Of a stretch of 64,000 bases of DNA, positions 1 through 8,456 are shown one piece after another; within the stretch, counting starts at the first letter, position 1, and every line of letters starts with the position of its first letter. Location: the NCBI GenBank assembly GCA_965659415.1, contig CBFHVA010000009.1, forward strand, positions 54,004 through 118,003, given 5' to 3'. The position numbers and the translations under genes are program-made. The notes under the pieces are model-generated. The model was not told the DNA's origin and searched no databases. It was given only the letters and a program-made list of their open reading frames with translations. The stretch is from Phaeocystidibacter sp965659415 (lineage in GTDB: Bacteria > Bacteroidota > Bacteroidia > Flavobacteriales > Schleiferiaceae).

Positions 1-114
1 TATCCATTCCACTTGGGATAAATCAACCGAAACATCAGCTGATGGCTTTTCGGCCTGTTCCGAAGCGCATGAAAACAATAACGCTGAGGCGCCTAAGATC
101 AATAGCTTGTTCAT
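1..114 (-). CDS. Lipoprotein, N-terminal part only (runs off the left edge)
   Basis: The minus-strand frame opens with ATG at 114-112 and runs without a stop to base 1, giving 38 residues. It starts MNKLLILGASALLFSC, a short charged N-terminus, a hydrophobic core and a lipobox ending in Cys16, so the product is a lipoprotein exported by Sec and lipid-anchored. The visible mature part (SEQAEKPSADVSVDLSQVEW) is too short to name a family. It begins 4 bases after the sugar porter stop codon, so it is very probably the last visible gene of the glycan operon. A further glycosidase or glycan-binding lipoprotein would fit the position, but that is inference from context only. Confidence 0.7.
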   Translation of the reverse strand, partial: MNKLLILGASALLFSCASEQAEKPSADVSVDLSQVEWI

Positions 115-118
115 GAGA

Positions 119-1690
119 TTATTTCTTTGAGGTCACTAATTCCGCTTCGAGTTCTTCAAGTGATTTACCCTTAGTTTCTGGAATGACGCGAATGATGAAT
201 ACCAAACCGGCCAGCGCGAAAATGCCGTAAATCATGAATGTGAGCGTGCTTCCCAAAACGTCCAATTCCCAAGGAAACACAAGCTGAACCAAGAAACTGG
301 TCAATGAATTCACAAAGCCCACTACTGAAATAGCCAATGCTCTCACAGCGGTTGGGAATAATTCGGATAATAGTACCCACATCACCGGTCCTACCGAAAC
401 AGCGAAAGAGGCTACGAAGAACAGGATGGCAATCAACACCACCCATCCATTAATGCTGATGCTGTTATTCGCTATGGATGATTTATGTTCCGAGTATGCA
501 TCCGCTCCAATCAGAGAAGTAACTTGAGATTCAAATTCATCAAGATTCTCGTATACTGCGGCGTCCGAAACTTCAGGTTTAGCTGTACCTTGAGCCCACT
601 CTACACCGGCAAATGAATCAGAAGATAGTGTGTATGTAGCCTGGCTGAATGAATACGACAAGGCCGACATGCTCAACACAATCCCTACCACACCTGCAAT
701 CAACAATGGCTTACGACCTAATTTGTCAATTACCATGAGGGCCACTATTGTGAATACCAAATTCGTTACTCCAACCAATACAGCTTGCATGAATGAAGCG
801 TCTGTGCCAATACCCGTTTGTTCAAATATCATTGGCGCGTAAAAGAAAACGGCGTTGATACCCGTAATTTGTTGGAGAACGGCTATCACCAAGCCAATGG
901 TGATTACCAACCTCAAACTAGGATGAAAGAGTTCCGCCAACTTCGAAGATTCTTCCTCGGGATTATCTAAACTCTCTTGTATGCTTTCTACCTGTTCCTT
1001 GGCTACAGTTGGACTAAAGAATCGGGTAAAAATCTGACGAGCCTCGCTGTCATTTCCTTGCATGAGCAACCACCTTGGACTTCTTGGCACTAGGAATAAT
1101 CCGAAGAAATACAAAATAGCCGGAAGTGTTTCAAGTCCCAACATCCAACGCCAATTGTACTTGCCTATTCCTAATGATTCTACCCAGCCCGCATCAGACT
1201 TTCCCAAATCAAGAATGAGATAATTGGTAAAAAACGCCAGCGTAATACCGATTACAATGTTCAACTGATTGAAGGAAACAAGTTTTCCGCGTTCGTCAGG
1301 AGGTGCAATTTCCGCGATATACATTGGCGCCAAGATCAGGGATGCCCCCACTCCTACTCCCCCAATCATCCGGAAAATCACTAACATCGTGAATGTTGGT
1401 GATAAAGCAGATCCAATGGCCGATATGGCATATAGGACCGCAGCAATTCGCAACACAAATCTCCTCCCGTACTTATCGCTAAGAGGCCCTGAAACAAGCA
1501 TGGCAAAGGCAGCAACTATGGTCAGGGAAGAAACTGCCCAGCCTAACTGGAATTTCGTGAGTTCAAACTCAGCTTCAATAAACTTATTTACTCCGGATAT
1601 GACGGATGCATCAAACCCCATGAGGAGTCCGCCTAGGGCCACAATTAACGCAATGCGCATAAGGGCCAATGTTCTTTTAGATGATGCCAT
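119..1690 (-). CDS. MFS sugar porter family transporter
   Basis: A 523-residue, twelve-helix inner-membrane transporter of the sugar porter branch of the major facilitator superfamily, expected to take up a mono- or disaccharide, usually with H+. The family marks are visible: a GRR loop after helix 2, PMYIAEIAPPDERGK near residues 122-136, a PRSPRWLL variant of the PESPR motif, QQITGINAVFFYAP in helix 7 and the closing PETKGKSLEELE. It is somewhat longer than usual because of an insertion of about 55 residues in the loop between helices 9 and 10 (around residues 353-408), which would face the periplasm. It lies 23 bases downstream of the GH16 gene and 4 bases upstream of another lipoprotein, so it should import the sugar released by the locus. 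The transported sugar cannot be read from the sequence. Confidence 0.93.
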   Translation of the reverse strand: MASSKRTLALMRIALIVALGGLLMGFDASVISGVNKFIEAEFELTKFQLGWAVSSLTIVAAFAMLVSGPLSDKYGRRFVLRIAAVLYAISAIGSALSPTFTMLVIFRMIGGVGVGASLILAPMYIAEIAPPDERGKLVSFNQLNIVIGITLAFFTNYLILDLGKSDAGWVESLGIGKYNWRWMLGLETLPAILYFFGLFLVPRSPRWLLMQGNDSEARQIFTRFFSPTVAKEQVESIQESLDNPEEESSKLAELFHPSLRLVITIGLVIAVLQQITGINAVFFYAPMIFEQTGIGTDASFMQAVLVGVTNLVFTIVALMVIDKLGRKPLLIAGVVGIVLSMSALSYSFSQATYTLSSDSFAGVEWAQGTAKPEVSDAAVYENLDEFESQVTSLIGADAYSEHKSSIANNSISINGWVVLIAILFFVASFAVSVGPVMWVLLSELFPTAVRALAISVVGFVNSLTSFLVQLVFPWELDVLGSTLTFMIYGIFALAGLVFIIRVIPETKGKSLEELEAELVTSKK

Positions 1691-1713
1691 TTGAGTTAGG
1701 TTTGAAGGTTATA

Positions 1714-2538
1714 TCACAGGGGGATGTACTGAAAATCGCGAATCACGATTTCGTGTTTGATCTGGTTTCTTGGTCCATTTGGTCCTTCCAACAACCACAA
1801 GTTCATTCTTGCGTTGGTTGTATTCCCTGGTGCGGGAATCACCACAGGATCACTTTGATTCGGACCTTCATACTTGATCTTAGCCGGGTTGGTGTCATCG
1901 AAATACCACGTAGCATCCGGCTCTCCATTGCCATATTGATCACCGGCCCAACTTTCCCAAGTAATGAGGGTGTCAGTCCAAGTGAAGGCATGTGTGCTCA
2001 CTCCAATCCAATTATCGTTGGATTCTTCAGGTTTATGCACGCGTTCCTCGTTATAAGGTCCAAATGCAATGGGCTGCACTCCATATTGGAGCGTATACTC
2101 CTCCTCTTCATCACCCCACTTCGCAAACTCAATATCCACCTCGCTGTTCGCTTGCTCCTTGAAAGTGTTGTTATCCCAAGTGAATAAACCGACAACCACG
2201 TTAGGGTCGATATTTACCGGATCGCCTTCTAGCGTCCAAACATAGGTTCCATACCCCATGGTATCTTGAGAGATCACCTCAGTACTCCACCACTCGTTAT
2301 TGCGGTACGTGATGGTTAAATGCAAATAACCGTTGTCATCCACAAACACATCCTGATTGTGATTCGAAAACAAATTCGGACCTGGCCCTACAACAACGGA
2401 GCTTCTTTTGATGTCCCAAAATCGATCTGCAAACTCAATCACATCACCCTGACGGTTATTCAGAATGGGCTCGGATTGAACACAAGCACCTAATAAAAAG
2501 AGAGCTACAACTGCTACCAACCAATTATTCTTGATCAT
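1714..2538 (-). CDS. GH16-type beta-glucanase lipoprotein
   Basis: A 274-residue lipoprotein (lipobox LLGAC, Cys19) with a concanavalin-like fold typical of glycoside hydrolase family 16. The catalytic signature EVDIE is present: Glu133 (nucleophile), Asp135 and Glu137 (acid/base) match the ExDxE form of lichenases and laminarinases rather than the ExDxxE form with an extra residue. GH16 enzymes cut internal beta-1,3, beta-1,4 or related bonds of glucans and galactans. The lipid anchor and short length suggest a cell-surface or periplasmic enzyme with a single catalytic domain. Its start overlaps the end of the upstream gene by 14 bases. Substrate is uncertain; a beta-1,3(-1,4)-glucan is my preferred guess, while agar- or carrageenan-type substrates seem less likely with this motif. 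Confidence 0.85.
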   Translation of the reverse strand: MIKNNWLVAVVALFLLGACVQSEPILNNRQGDVIEFADRFWDIKRSSVVVGPGPNLFSNHNQDVFVDDNGYLHLTITYRNNEWWSTEVISQDTMGYGTYVWTLEGDPVNIDPNVVVGLFTWDNNTFKEQANSEVDIEFAKWGDEEEEYTLQYGVQPIAFGPYNEERVHKPEESNDNWIGVSTHAFTWTDTLITWESWAGDQYGNGEPDATWYFDDTNPAKIKYEGPNQSDPVVIPAPGNTTNARMNLWLLEGPNGPRNQIKHEIVIRDFQYIPL

Positions 2539-3766
2539 GATACATCTCTTGAAGTTCTTTCACTAACATTTCACCCCACAAGGAAGGACGTTCGTAAAAA
2601 CCATCCACATTGGGGTTATTCCATCTCACTTGAACATCACGCGTTGAAGCACTCGCCTTATCTACAGCCAGTTCAAGACCATATAGATTACCAACATCCA
2701 TATTTCTTTTACCGAGGTCTAGCCAGATTTTGGCTTCCAACCACACGCCTCCTTCGCCCGCTTGAACATTGGACTCTTGGTAGCCCATTTCGTTCTTGAC
2801 GAAATCAAAGGAATACGAATTGGGATTTAGACTTACGGCGTAATGACGATCCGTAGTGCGGAAATTATTCCGCCGGCTGGCCGTTGTATTGTCTGTGGAA
2901 AAGGCAAATTCAAACGCATCGCCATTGTAAATTTCTCTTCCCGATTGACTATTTCTACCTGGGGTTTCATCCTTGATGAAAGCTGCAATACACAAGGTAT
3001 CGGCACGAAGACCTAAATGAACTCGATGTCCGTCGAACTCGGTAGGTTCAGTACTCCAAAGCTCATCTGTCCTACTTCCATCTACATTAAATGTGATTTC
3101 AGGTGTCATCTTGTGAAGAATGGCTCTTTTGCGGTAACCTCCGCTGTAGGGTACCAATTGAATCTCATCTATGAAGATTTCGCCATCCGCTTCGAACTGA
3201 ATAATGAGCTGCTTAATATTGGAAGCATTTGCATCTTGTTCATCCCAATTAAACTCACTCAATGGCAATTCAACTCGGGTCCATTCGTCCGCTGTAATCT
3301 TCTCTGATTTCTGGGCATTTTCACTCATACCGAGCCAAGCTTGTGCTCCTGTGAAATCTTCAAAACCAATTGCCCAAGGAAGTACACCGCGTTCCCCAGC
3401 TGGCATTTTTACGTAAAACTGCAGCGCGCCGGTATTCCGAATATCCTGAATATCCTTTCCGGTCCAGTTATCCCATCCGAAACCTAAGCCTAACCAAGGG
3501 CAACCAACGGCTACTCGGTTCCACTTGATGTGCAATCCCAAGTCACCATCCTTCGAAGCGTCCGGCGTCGCTCTTACATCCAAGCATCCGTCCGCTTGTG
3601 TATACCATGCTTCTGAGGTAATATAATCTCTGTAAATGTCTTCAGATGCATGAAAAACGGCGTTTTCACTCGAAGGCTTTTCTACATACAACTGATTTTC
3701 TCTAACCTCAACACATCCCCAAACCGAAGCGGATAGTATCAATAAAGCTATTCCTTTACCTTTCAT
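2525..3766 (-). CDS. Surface lipoprotein with galactose-binding-like and CBM9-like domains
   Basis: I start this gene at ATG 3766-3764 (413 residues) because that gives a clean lipoprotein signal (MKGKGIALLILSASVWGC, Cys18) and leaves 10 bases after the preceding stop; an in-frame start 30 bases upstream would overlap the neighbour and spoil the signal peptide. Residues about 30-210 look like a galactose-binding beta-sandwich (for example LQFYVKMPAGERG and EIFIDEIQLVPYSGG). Residues about 215-405 resemble a CBM9-like sugar-binding domain (VDGSRTDELWSTEPTEF, GDAFEFAFSTDN). No catalytic residues are apparent. Probably a surface glycan-binding protein that holds the polymer near the GH16 enzyme. 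Domain names rest on sequence style, so moderate certainty. Confidence 0.75.
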   Translation of the reverse strand: MKGKGIALLILSASVWGCVEVRENQLYVEKPSSENAVFHASEDIYRDYITSEAWYTQADGCLDVRATPDASKDGDLGLHIKWNRVAVGCPWLGLGFGWDNWTGKDIQDIRNTGALQFYVKMPAGERGVLPWAIGFEDFTGAQAWLGMSENAQKSEKITADEWTRVELPLSEFNWDEQDANASNIKQLIIQFEADGEIFIDEIQLVPYSGGYRKRAILHKMTPEITFNVDGSRTDELWSTEPTEFDGHRVHLGLRADTLCIAAFIKDETPGRNSQSGREIYNGDAFEFAFSTDNTTASRRNNFRTTDRHYAVSLNPNSYSFDFVKNEMGYQESNVQAGEGGVWLEAKIWLDLGKRNMDVGNLYGLELAVDKASASTRDVQVRWNNPNVDGFYERPSLWGEMLVKELQEMYHDQE

Positions 3767-3776
3767 AACTTCAGTA

Positions 3777-4775
3777 TTAAGGTTGAATAGGCCCACCTTC
3801 GGTGAACACGATATTATCTACATAAGTCTGAGAATATCCCGATGATGGATCGGCCAAGAACAACAATGAAACCTGTAAGATTTTATCCGGTTCGTGCACG
3901 CCATTACCTGCTGGATTAGAAGGTTGACCATTAACTAGAGTCACCAAATCGGCATAAGGTAATGAAACCATCTGCCAACCAGCTTGCAAGCCCCTCAATT
4001 CCAAGGAGTACATATCCTCCGAAGCGTCTGAATAGTTTCCGTCTCCGTTCTCATCCTCACGGAATTGGAAGAGAATAATCTCATTCGTGATGGTTGGTGG
4101 TTTATACAGGAATACGTTGAAATAAACGTTTGAAGCGTTATCGCTCAATGGGAAAGTGGGTTCGTTATAGGCACTTGCTGGGAAGTGCAACAATCCGATG
4201 AGGTAGTCAAAATTCACTTCGCCCCCCATGTTAAACATGTGCTCGCCCTGAGCAGCCGTATCGCTTTGCTCAATAGCCCAACTCATGTTTGCTCCTGATT
4301 GAGCGAACGAGACCCATCCGGGATTCATTCCGGTTTCAAAATCCGCCACAATGAAGCCTTCCGTATTTCGCGTACTGTCGATGGTAACGGTTCCAATGGT
4401 ATCTGAGAAGCTCTCGCCTGGAACGGTTACATAGGCCAAGCACGGCTCAGTCTTGAACATGGGTAGTACAGTTGTGGTACCTTCCCAAACCCCATTGGTT
4501 TCATCGACTACCTTACTTTTTCCGGTAAGGATTTTCTCAGCTTGGGAGTTTTGACCGATGATGTGTATCTCCCAGTCGACACTTTTGCTGAATCGGCCTG
4601 AAAAAATCACTGTTTCATTGGCCTTGAAATTGACCTGATTGGTTGAAGCAGTTATATCCTCTAGGACGGTGAAGTCGCCGTAAATATCATCCAAACTCGG
4701 TCCCAGGATTTCTTGATCTCTATCACAGCTCCAAAGCAGGCCTGCGAATAAGGTAATGGCTATATACTTTTTCAT
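3777..4775 (-). CDS. Surface lipoprotein, putative glycan-binding protein
   Basis: A 332-residue lipoprotein (MKKYIAITLFAGLLWSC, Cys17). The N-terminal part (about 35-130) reads as an Ig-like beta-sandwich with alternating hydrophobics (VNFKANETVIFSGRFSKSVD). The rest (about 140-325) looks like a galactose-binding-type jelly roll, opening with FIVADFETGMNPGW and closing with YVDNIVFTEGG, a common ending of carbohydrate-binding domains. Asp/Asn-rich DENGDGNYSDASED near residue 243 looks like a calcium-binding loop. It resembles SusE/F or SGBP-type proteins in size and architecture, but I cannot assign a family. It sits between a beta-barrel gene (12-base gap) and the CBM9-like lipoprotein (10-base gap), which supports a role in surface glycan capture. 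Confidence 0.65.
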   Translation of the reverse strand: MKKYIAITLFAGLLWSCDRDQEILGPSLDDIYGDFTVLEDITASTNQVNFKANETVIFSGRFSKSVDWEIHIIGQNSQAEKILTGKSKVVDETNGVWEGTTTVLPMFKTEPCLAYVTVPGESFSDTIGTVTIDSTRNTEGFIVADFETGMNPGWVSFAQSGANMSWAIEQSDTAAQGEHMFNMGGEVNFDYLIGLLHFPASAYNEPTFPLSDNASNVYFNVFLYKPPTITNEIILFQFREDENGDGNYSDASEDMYSLELRGLQAGWQMVSLPYADLVTLVNGQPSNPAGNGVHEPDKILQVSLLFLADPSSGYSQTYVDNIVFTEGGPIQP

Positions 4776-4787
4776 AATCCTATCTTA

Positions 4788-6497
4788 TTAAAACTTCATG
4801 TTGAAGAATACAGTCCATGTATTGATGCGGTATGGCAAAGTCCCAGCATCTTCCCAATTGAAGTTCTGGTACATCAAGCGGAGTGCTGTTTTCTCGGAGA
4901 ATTCATAAAGAATACCCGCACCCATGATGTGTTCATTATAGTCAATGTCATACTCCGTAAAGTCGATAATTTGGCTGTAATCATCACGATTGGCAACCAA
5001 CGTGTTTCCGGCGGTTTGCCAAGTTCTCAGTTCACCGATGAGGTAAAGAGATGAAACCAATCCAACTTTAAGGTTCACACTTGTAAACATGGAACTCAAA
5101 TCAATGCTTTCATATGGGAACTCTCCAGTTCTAGAAGATGTTTGCATTCCCACCTGAGCGCCAACTACAATCACGCGTTCGCCCCAGCCCGAAAGTTGTG
5201 CGATATCCCCTTCAATTCCCAAGATATTCGTTTGGTAACTGGTAATTGCCGTTGTACCCAATCCTACAACGTCCTGAAGCAACTCCGATTTCGCATTGAC
5301 ATTCAAATGGTCAACGGGCTGGTAATTCACATCAATGGTAAAACCTCTTCTATTCGGGGTAGCGATACCGTACGGCGTTGCATTGTCGTAGCGCGGATCA
5401 TAGGCCATCAAACCTGCACGAATTTGAGACTGATAAAGTGATGCATCTCTCGATAGATCTAGGAGTCCGATTGCACGAACACTTTGGTCGTTTCCGATAC
5501 GCTGATAAGCACGCGGACGGCGATCGTAATTGATGCGCATAGTTTGTGCTCCAGGAGCGCGGTAGTTTGGTCCTACCTCACGATATCCACCCGTAATGTC
5601 CAAACCTATAGAAGGCCAGCTGGCTTTCAAGCGAGCATCATAGAAGAAATCTTCGAGCTCTGGAGCGGCCTCATCGCCTTCCCACATCATCGTTGAACGG
5701 CCCGTTTCCACGAACACAGTGAAATCGGTATTTACTGCTTGAAAGTTTAGTTCAGAAGTAAGTGACATCGCCGGATTCCGAAGGAAAATGGTTGCATCGC
5801 TAGTTCCACTCAGATCCCATAAATTGGAATATTGACCTCCAATCAAGAAGTTCTCGCTTTGAACAAGCGTTACGCTACCTCCGCTAAACAGTCGATCATC
5901 GATGTTATTGAAATCAGTAGGACGAATACGCGTAGTGAAGAAATCGAATTGCGCCTCTTCAAAAACGGATCTGAATTCAAACGCAAAGTCGATAGCTGCT
6001 CCTTGCTGACGCCAAGTCATGTCGTCAGTATAGAATAAATCATATCGCGCTTGATCCAATGGCGTAGAGGTTATTTCCCCAGCAAATGAATTCACTAATG
6101 ACTCACTGTTGCTAAAGGTGTAATCGGAGAGTCGATAATCGATATCACCCAATTGATAACGAAGAAATCCTCCGAGAATTCCCTTTATGTACAACTGACG
6201 AACATCGAAGGTTACCCCCGAGCCCCAGAATCCACCGTAGTCGTTTCGAATACGAACCATACCCTGGATTAGAATCTGATCACTCGGCTGAATGTTCACG
6301 CCGAGATCAACCATGGTATGGCCACTTTCCGTTCTACCAGCGGTAACCGTATCGGCCCCTTCGGTTAATGCATAGTCGTCGCCGTAAACAACTCCACGGG
6401 CAGCACCTGATACCCATACTTTCTTTTGTGCTTGGGCGGTGAACGACATGCCTGTGAAAAGGCTCACCATTGCCCAAATGATTAGTGACTTATGCAT
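4788..6497 (-). CDS. Outer-membrane beta-barrel protein of the glycan operon (569 aa)
   Basis: The protein has a Sec signal peptide (MHKSLIIWAMVSLFTGMSFTAQAQ) and then alternating polar/hydrophobic strands with frequent aromatic residues, ending in WTVFFNMKF with a terminal Phe, the usual pattern of outer-membrane barrels. There is no TonB box, plug domain or SusC-type N-terminal extension, so it is not a TonB-dependent receptor. Its ATG overlaps the stop codon of the preceding barrel gene (TAATG), which suggests translational coupling. Together with its neighbour it could form or support the outer-membrane route for oligosaccharides, replacing SusCD, but this is inference. I do not recognise a named family. 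Confidence 0.65.
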   Translation of the reverse strand: MHKSLIIWAMVSLFTGMSFTAQAQKKVWVSGAARGVVYGDDYALTEGADTVTAGRTESGHTMVDLGVNIQPSDQILIQGMVRIRNDYGGFWGSGVTFDVRQLYIKGILGGFLRYQLGDIDYRLSDYTFSNSESLVNSFAGEITSTPLDQARYDLFYTDDMTWRQQGAAIDFAFEFRSVFEEAQFDFFTTRIRPTDFNNIDDRLFSGGSVTLVQSENFLIGGQYSNLWDLSGTSDATIFLRNPAMSLTSELNFQAVNTDFTVFVETGRSTMMWEGDEAAPELEDFFYDARLKASWPSIGLDITGGYREVGPNYRAPGAQTMRINYDRRPRAYQRIGNDQSVRAIGLLDLSRDASLYQSQIRAGLMAYDPRYDNATPYGIATPNRRGFTIDVNYQPVDHLNVNAKSELLQDVVGLGTTAITSYQTNILGIEGDIAQLSGWGERVIVVGAQVGMQTSSRTGEFPYESIDLSSMFTSVNLKVGLVSSLYLIGELRTWQTAGNTLVANRDDYSQIIDFTEYDIDYNEHIMGAGILYEFSEKTALRLMYQNFNWEDAGTLPYRINTWTVFFNMKF

Positions 6498-8452
6498 TAG
6501 AAAAAGACTTTAATTTCGAGACTACTTTCTTGACCACTAAATGTGTCTAGCTGGAAGCTGGTATCTTCAAATCCGAACCAGCGGTGACGGAAAAACAAAC
6601 CTGCGTTCTTACCCAGACTTATATCAAACCCGAGACCTAGGCCCCATCCGGTTTGATTCAGCGGGCGAAAGGTTTCGTTGTCCAACACTGTTTGATAATT
6701 CGCAAGGTTTCGCTCATATCCCAAGTAAGAATTAAGGATGAGCTTATCATTCAATTCGTAGAAGATCTCCAGCTCCGAGCTGTATTGTCTGAGGTAGGCT
6801 TCTTCGTTGAGTTTTGGTAGGATACTCAACTCGTCTTGCACTGTGTAATATCTCCCGAGGAAGAAGAAATACAGGTTTCTATATCCCACCTTAGTTCGGT
6901 ACTTCCCGTGAACTTCGAACTGATTGAACTTCTTTGGTCCGGTAACCACACTTGGTCCATCCGTTACGATGTCCACTTTCTGGAAAGCATCGCGGTAGAT
7001 TTTGTCGTAGTTCCCATAGGGCCCCACATTGGCAGGGAAGTTCCATCGCCAAAAGCGTGCTCTGGTCAATTGATTCACGAAATGTGAGAATGTAATGCGG
7101 TTTTGGAATCCATCGATTTCTGTGGATACCCCATAACCTAAGCTCAAGTGCAAATCTCCAATTTCAACGGCTGTGTTGAGGTTTACCCCTGTTCGGTTGT
7201 TGGTCATTTGTCCAATCTGCACCACGGAGCTCGCGAATGGCAAAAGCACGTTAGAAGCTTGTGTGCCGCCTTGTGTTCCCCCTGTAGGAGTTTGATTTAT
7301 ACTCTGGAATTCTTCTAGTGAGGTATTCCAAAAAATGGCATTGTTGTTTACTACATAAGGACTAATGCGGTAGTAGTGCACCTCAAATGGAATCTGAAAT
7401 CTCTTTTTAGTAGCCGTAAACTTGGCATTGATCGCCTCGCCCCACGGATATCTAGAATCCATGCTGCGATATTTACCCATGCCCACCTCAGCGTGAACAA
7501 TAAAGCCATCGTAGTCGGCATGCCACTCGGCCGTATGCATATTGAAGCCTTGAATATTCTCATTCAAGCTGTCGGCCCAAGTTAGGTTGTTAATCGTATT
7601 TAAGCTGATGTAGTCATTATTTCTGTAGACCTTCTTCAGTTGACCACCATAGGTACTATTTGGAATGGTAAGGAAACCTCCGTTCAATTCCGTTTTGCCA
7701 TAGAAACTGGCAAAGCTCCATCCATTTGGCAATCCTAAACCTTCAAGGATGATACCCTGCATGGCTCTCTCACCCCATCGCAAATCCTGATAGATGGCGC
7801 CATTCTCGTACATCTGATCATAACGCGCTCCGATATCTCTACCAATAGGATCCCATGGATTTCGTTCGGTAAGGGTGAACCGGTTGTACCCTTGGAATGC
7901 TCCCAATGTCAAATCCGTCATCGAGAACCAGTGAATACCACCCAAGCGAACATTAAACGTTCCGTGTTCTGTGAGGTAGGAACCATACAAGTTCATCCCA
8001 AGGTTCAATCCCATGTTCTGACCTAGGCGCGTTCCTGATAAAGGATCCCAAATATTAGGACGGTCGGCATCGGCCAATGGAGGCGTGTAGGTAGGATTGA
8101 TATTTCCATTCAAGAATTGAAACATGAAAAGATCAAAACCCCACGACACCTTTTTATTGGGTCGCCCGTTGATGTTGATTAGGAAATTGGGCAATTGGCT
8201 ATCGTCACCTATGAACAGGGTTCGATTATCCAAATAACTGCCTGAATTAGGATCGATGAGGTACGGATTGTCCATCATCAGATGCGTAGCGAAGAATCGA
8301 TAGAATCCATCCACCTTAATCTGGTAGATTTCATCTTCCTTCTCTTTTGGAAACGAACCTCTCCTCCAATCAAATTCGGTGGAGTCCGTGAAATATTGCG
8401 CACTTAGTAGCCCTGGTGCGAATAATATCCAAAGGAGCATTCTTCGATACAT
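6497..8452 (-). CDS. Outer-membrane beta-barrel protein of the glycan operon (651 aa)
   Basis: I chose ATG 8452-8450, which gives the signal peptide MYRRMLLWILFAPGLLSAQ and a 4-base gap after the symporter; the start 18 bases upstream would run into that gene. The mature protein is rich in amphipathic beta strands and Trp/Tyr/Phe girdle residues, with long Asn/Asp-rich stretches, and ends LEIKVFF with a terminal Phe, as outer-membrane barrels do. Large size (about 630 mature residues) would allow 16 or more strands. No TonB box or plug domain is visible. I do not recognise the family. Its place between the symporter and a second barrel suggests a porin-like or structural role in carbohydrate uptake. 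Confidence 0.65.
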   Translation of the reverse strand: MYRRMLLWILFAPGLLSAQYFTDSTEFDWRRGSFPKEKEDEIYQIKVDGFYRFFATHLMMDNPYLIDPNSGSYLDNRTLFIGDDSQLPNFLININGRPNKKVSWGFDLFMFQFLNGNINPTYTPPLADADRPNIWDPLSGTRLGQNMGLNLGMNLYGSYLTEHGTFNVRLGGIHWFSMTDLTLGAFQGYNRFTLTERNPWDPIGRDIGARYDQMYENGAIYQDLRWGERAMQGIILEGLGLPNGWSFASFYGKTELNGGFLTIPNSTYGGQLKKVYRNNDYISLNTINNLTWADSLNENIQGFNMHTAEWHADYDGFIVHAEVGMGKYRSMDSRYPWGEAINAKFTATKKRFQIPFEVHYYRISPYVVNNNAIFWNTSLEEFQSINQTPTGGTQGGTQASNVLLPFASSVVQIGQMTNNRTGVNLNTAVEIGDLHLSLGYGVSTEIDGFQNRITFSHFVNQLTRARFWRWNFPANVGPYGNYDKIYRDAFQKVDIVTDGPSVVTGPKKFNQFEVHGKYRTKVGYRNLYFFFLGRYYTVQDELSILPKLNEEAYLRQYSSELEIFYELNDKLILNSYLGYERNLANYQTVLDNETFRPLNQTGWGLGLGFDISLGKNAGLFFRHRWFGFEDTSFQLDTFSGQESSLEIKVFF

Positions 8453-8456
8453 ACTT

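Noticed and set aside
1681..2187. A 168-codon plus-strand frame across the GH16 gene.
   Set aside because: Antisense to a gene with intact catalytic motif and signal peptide; no family resemblance.
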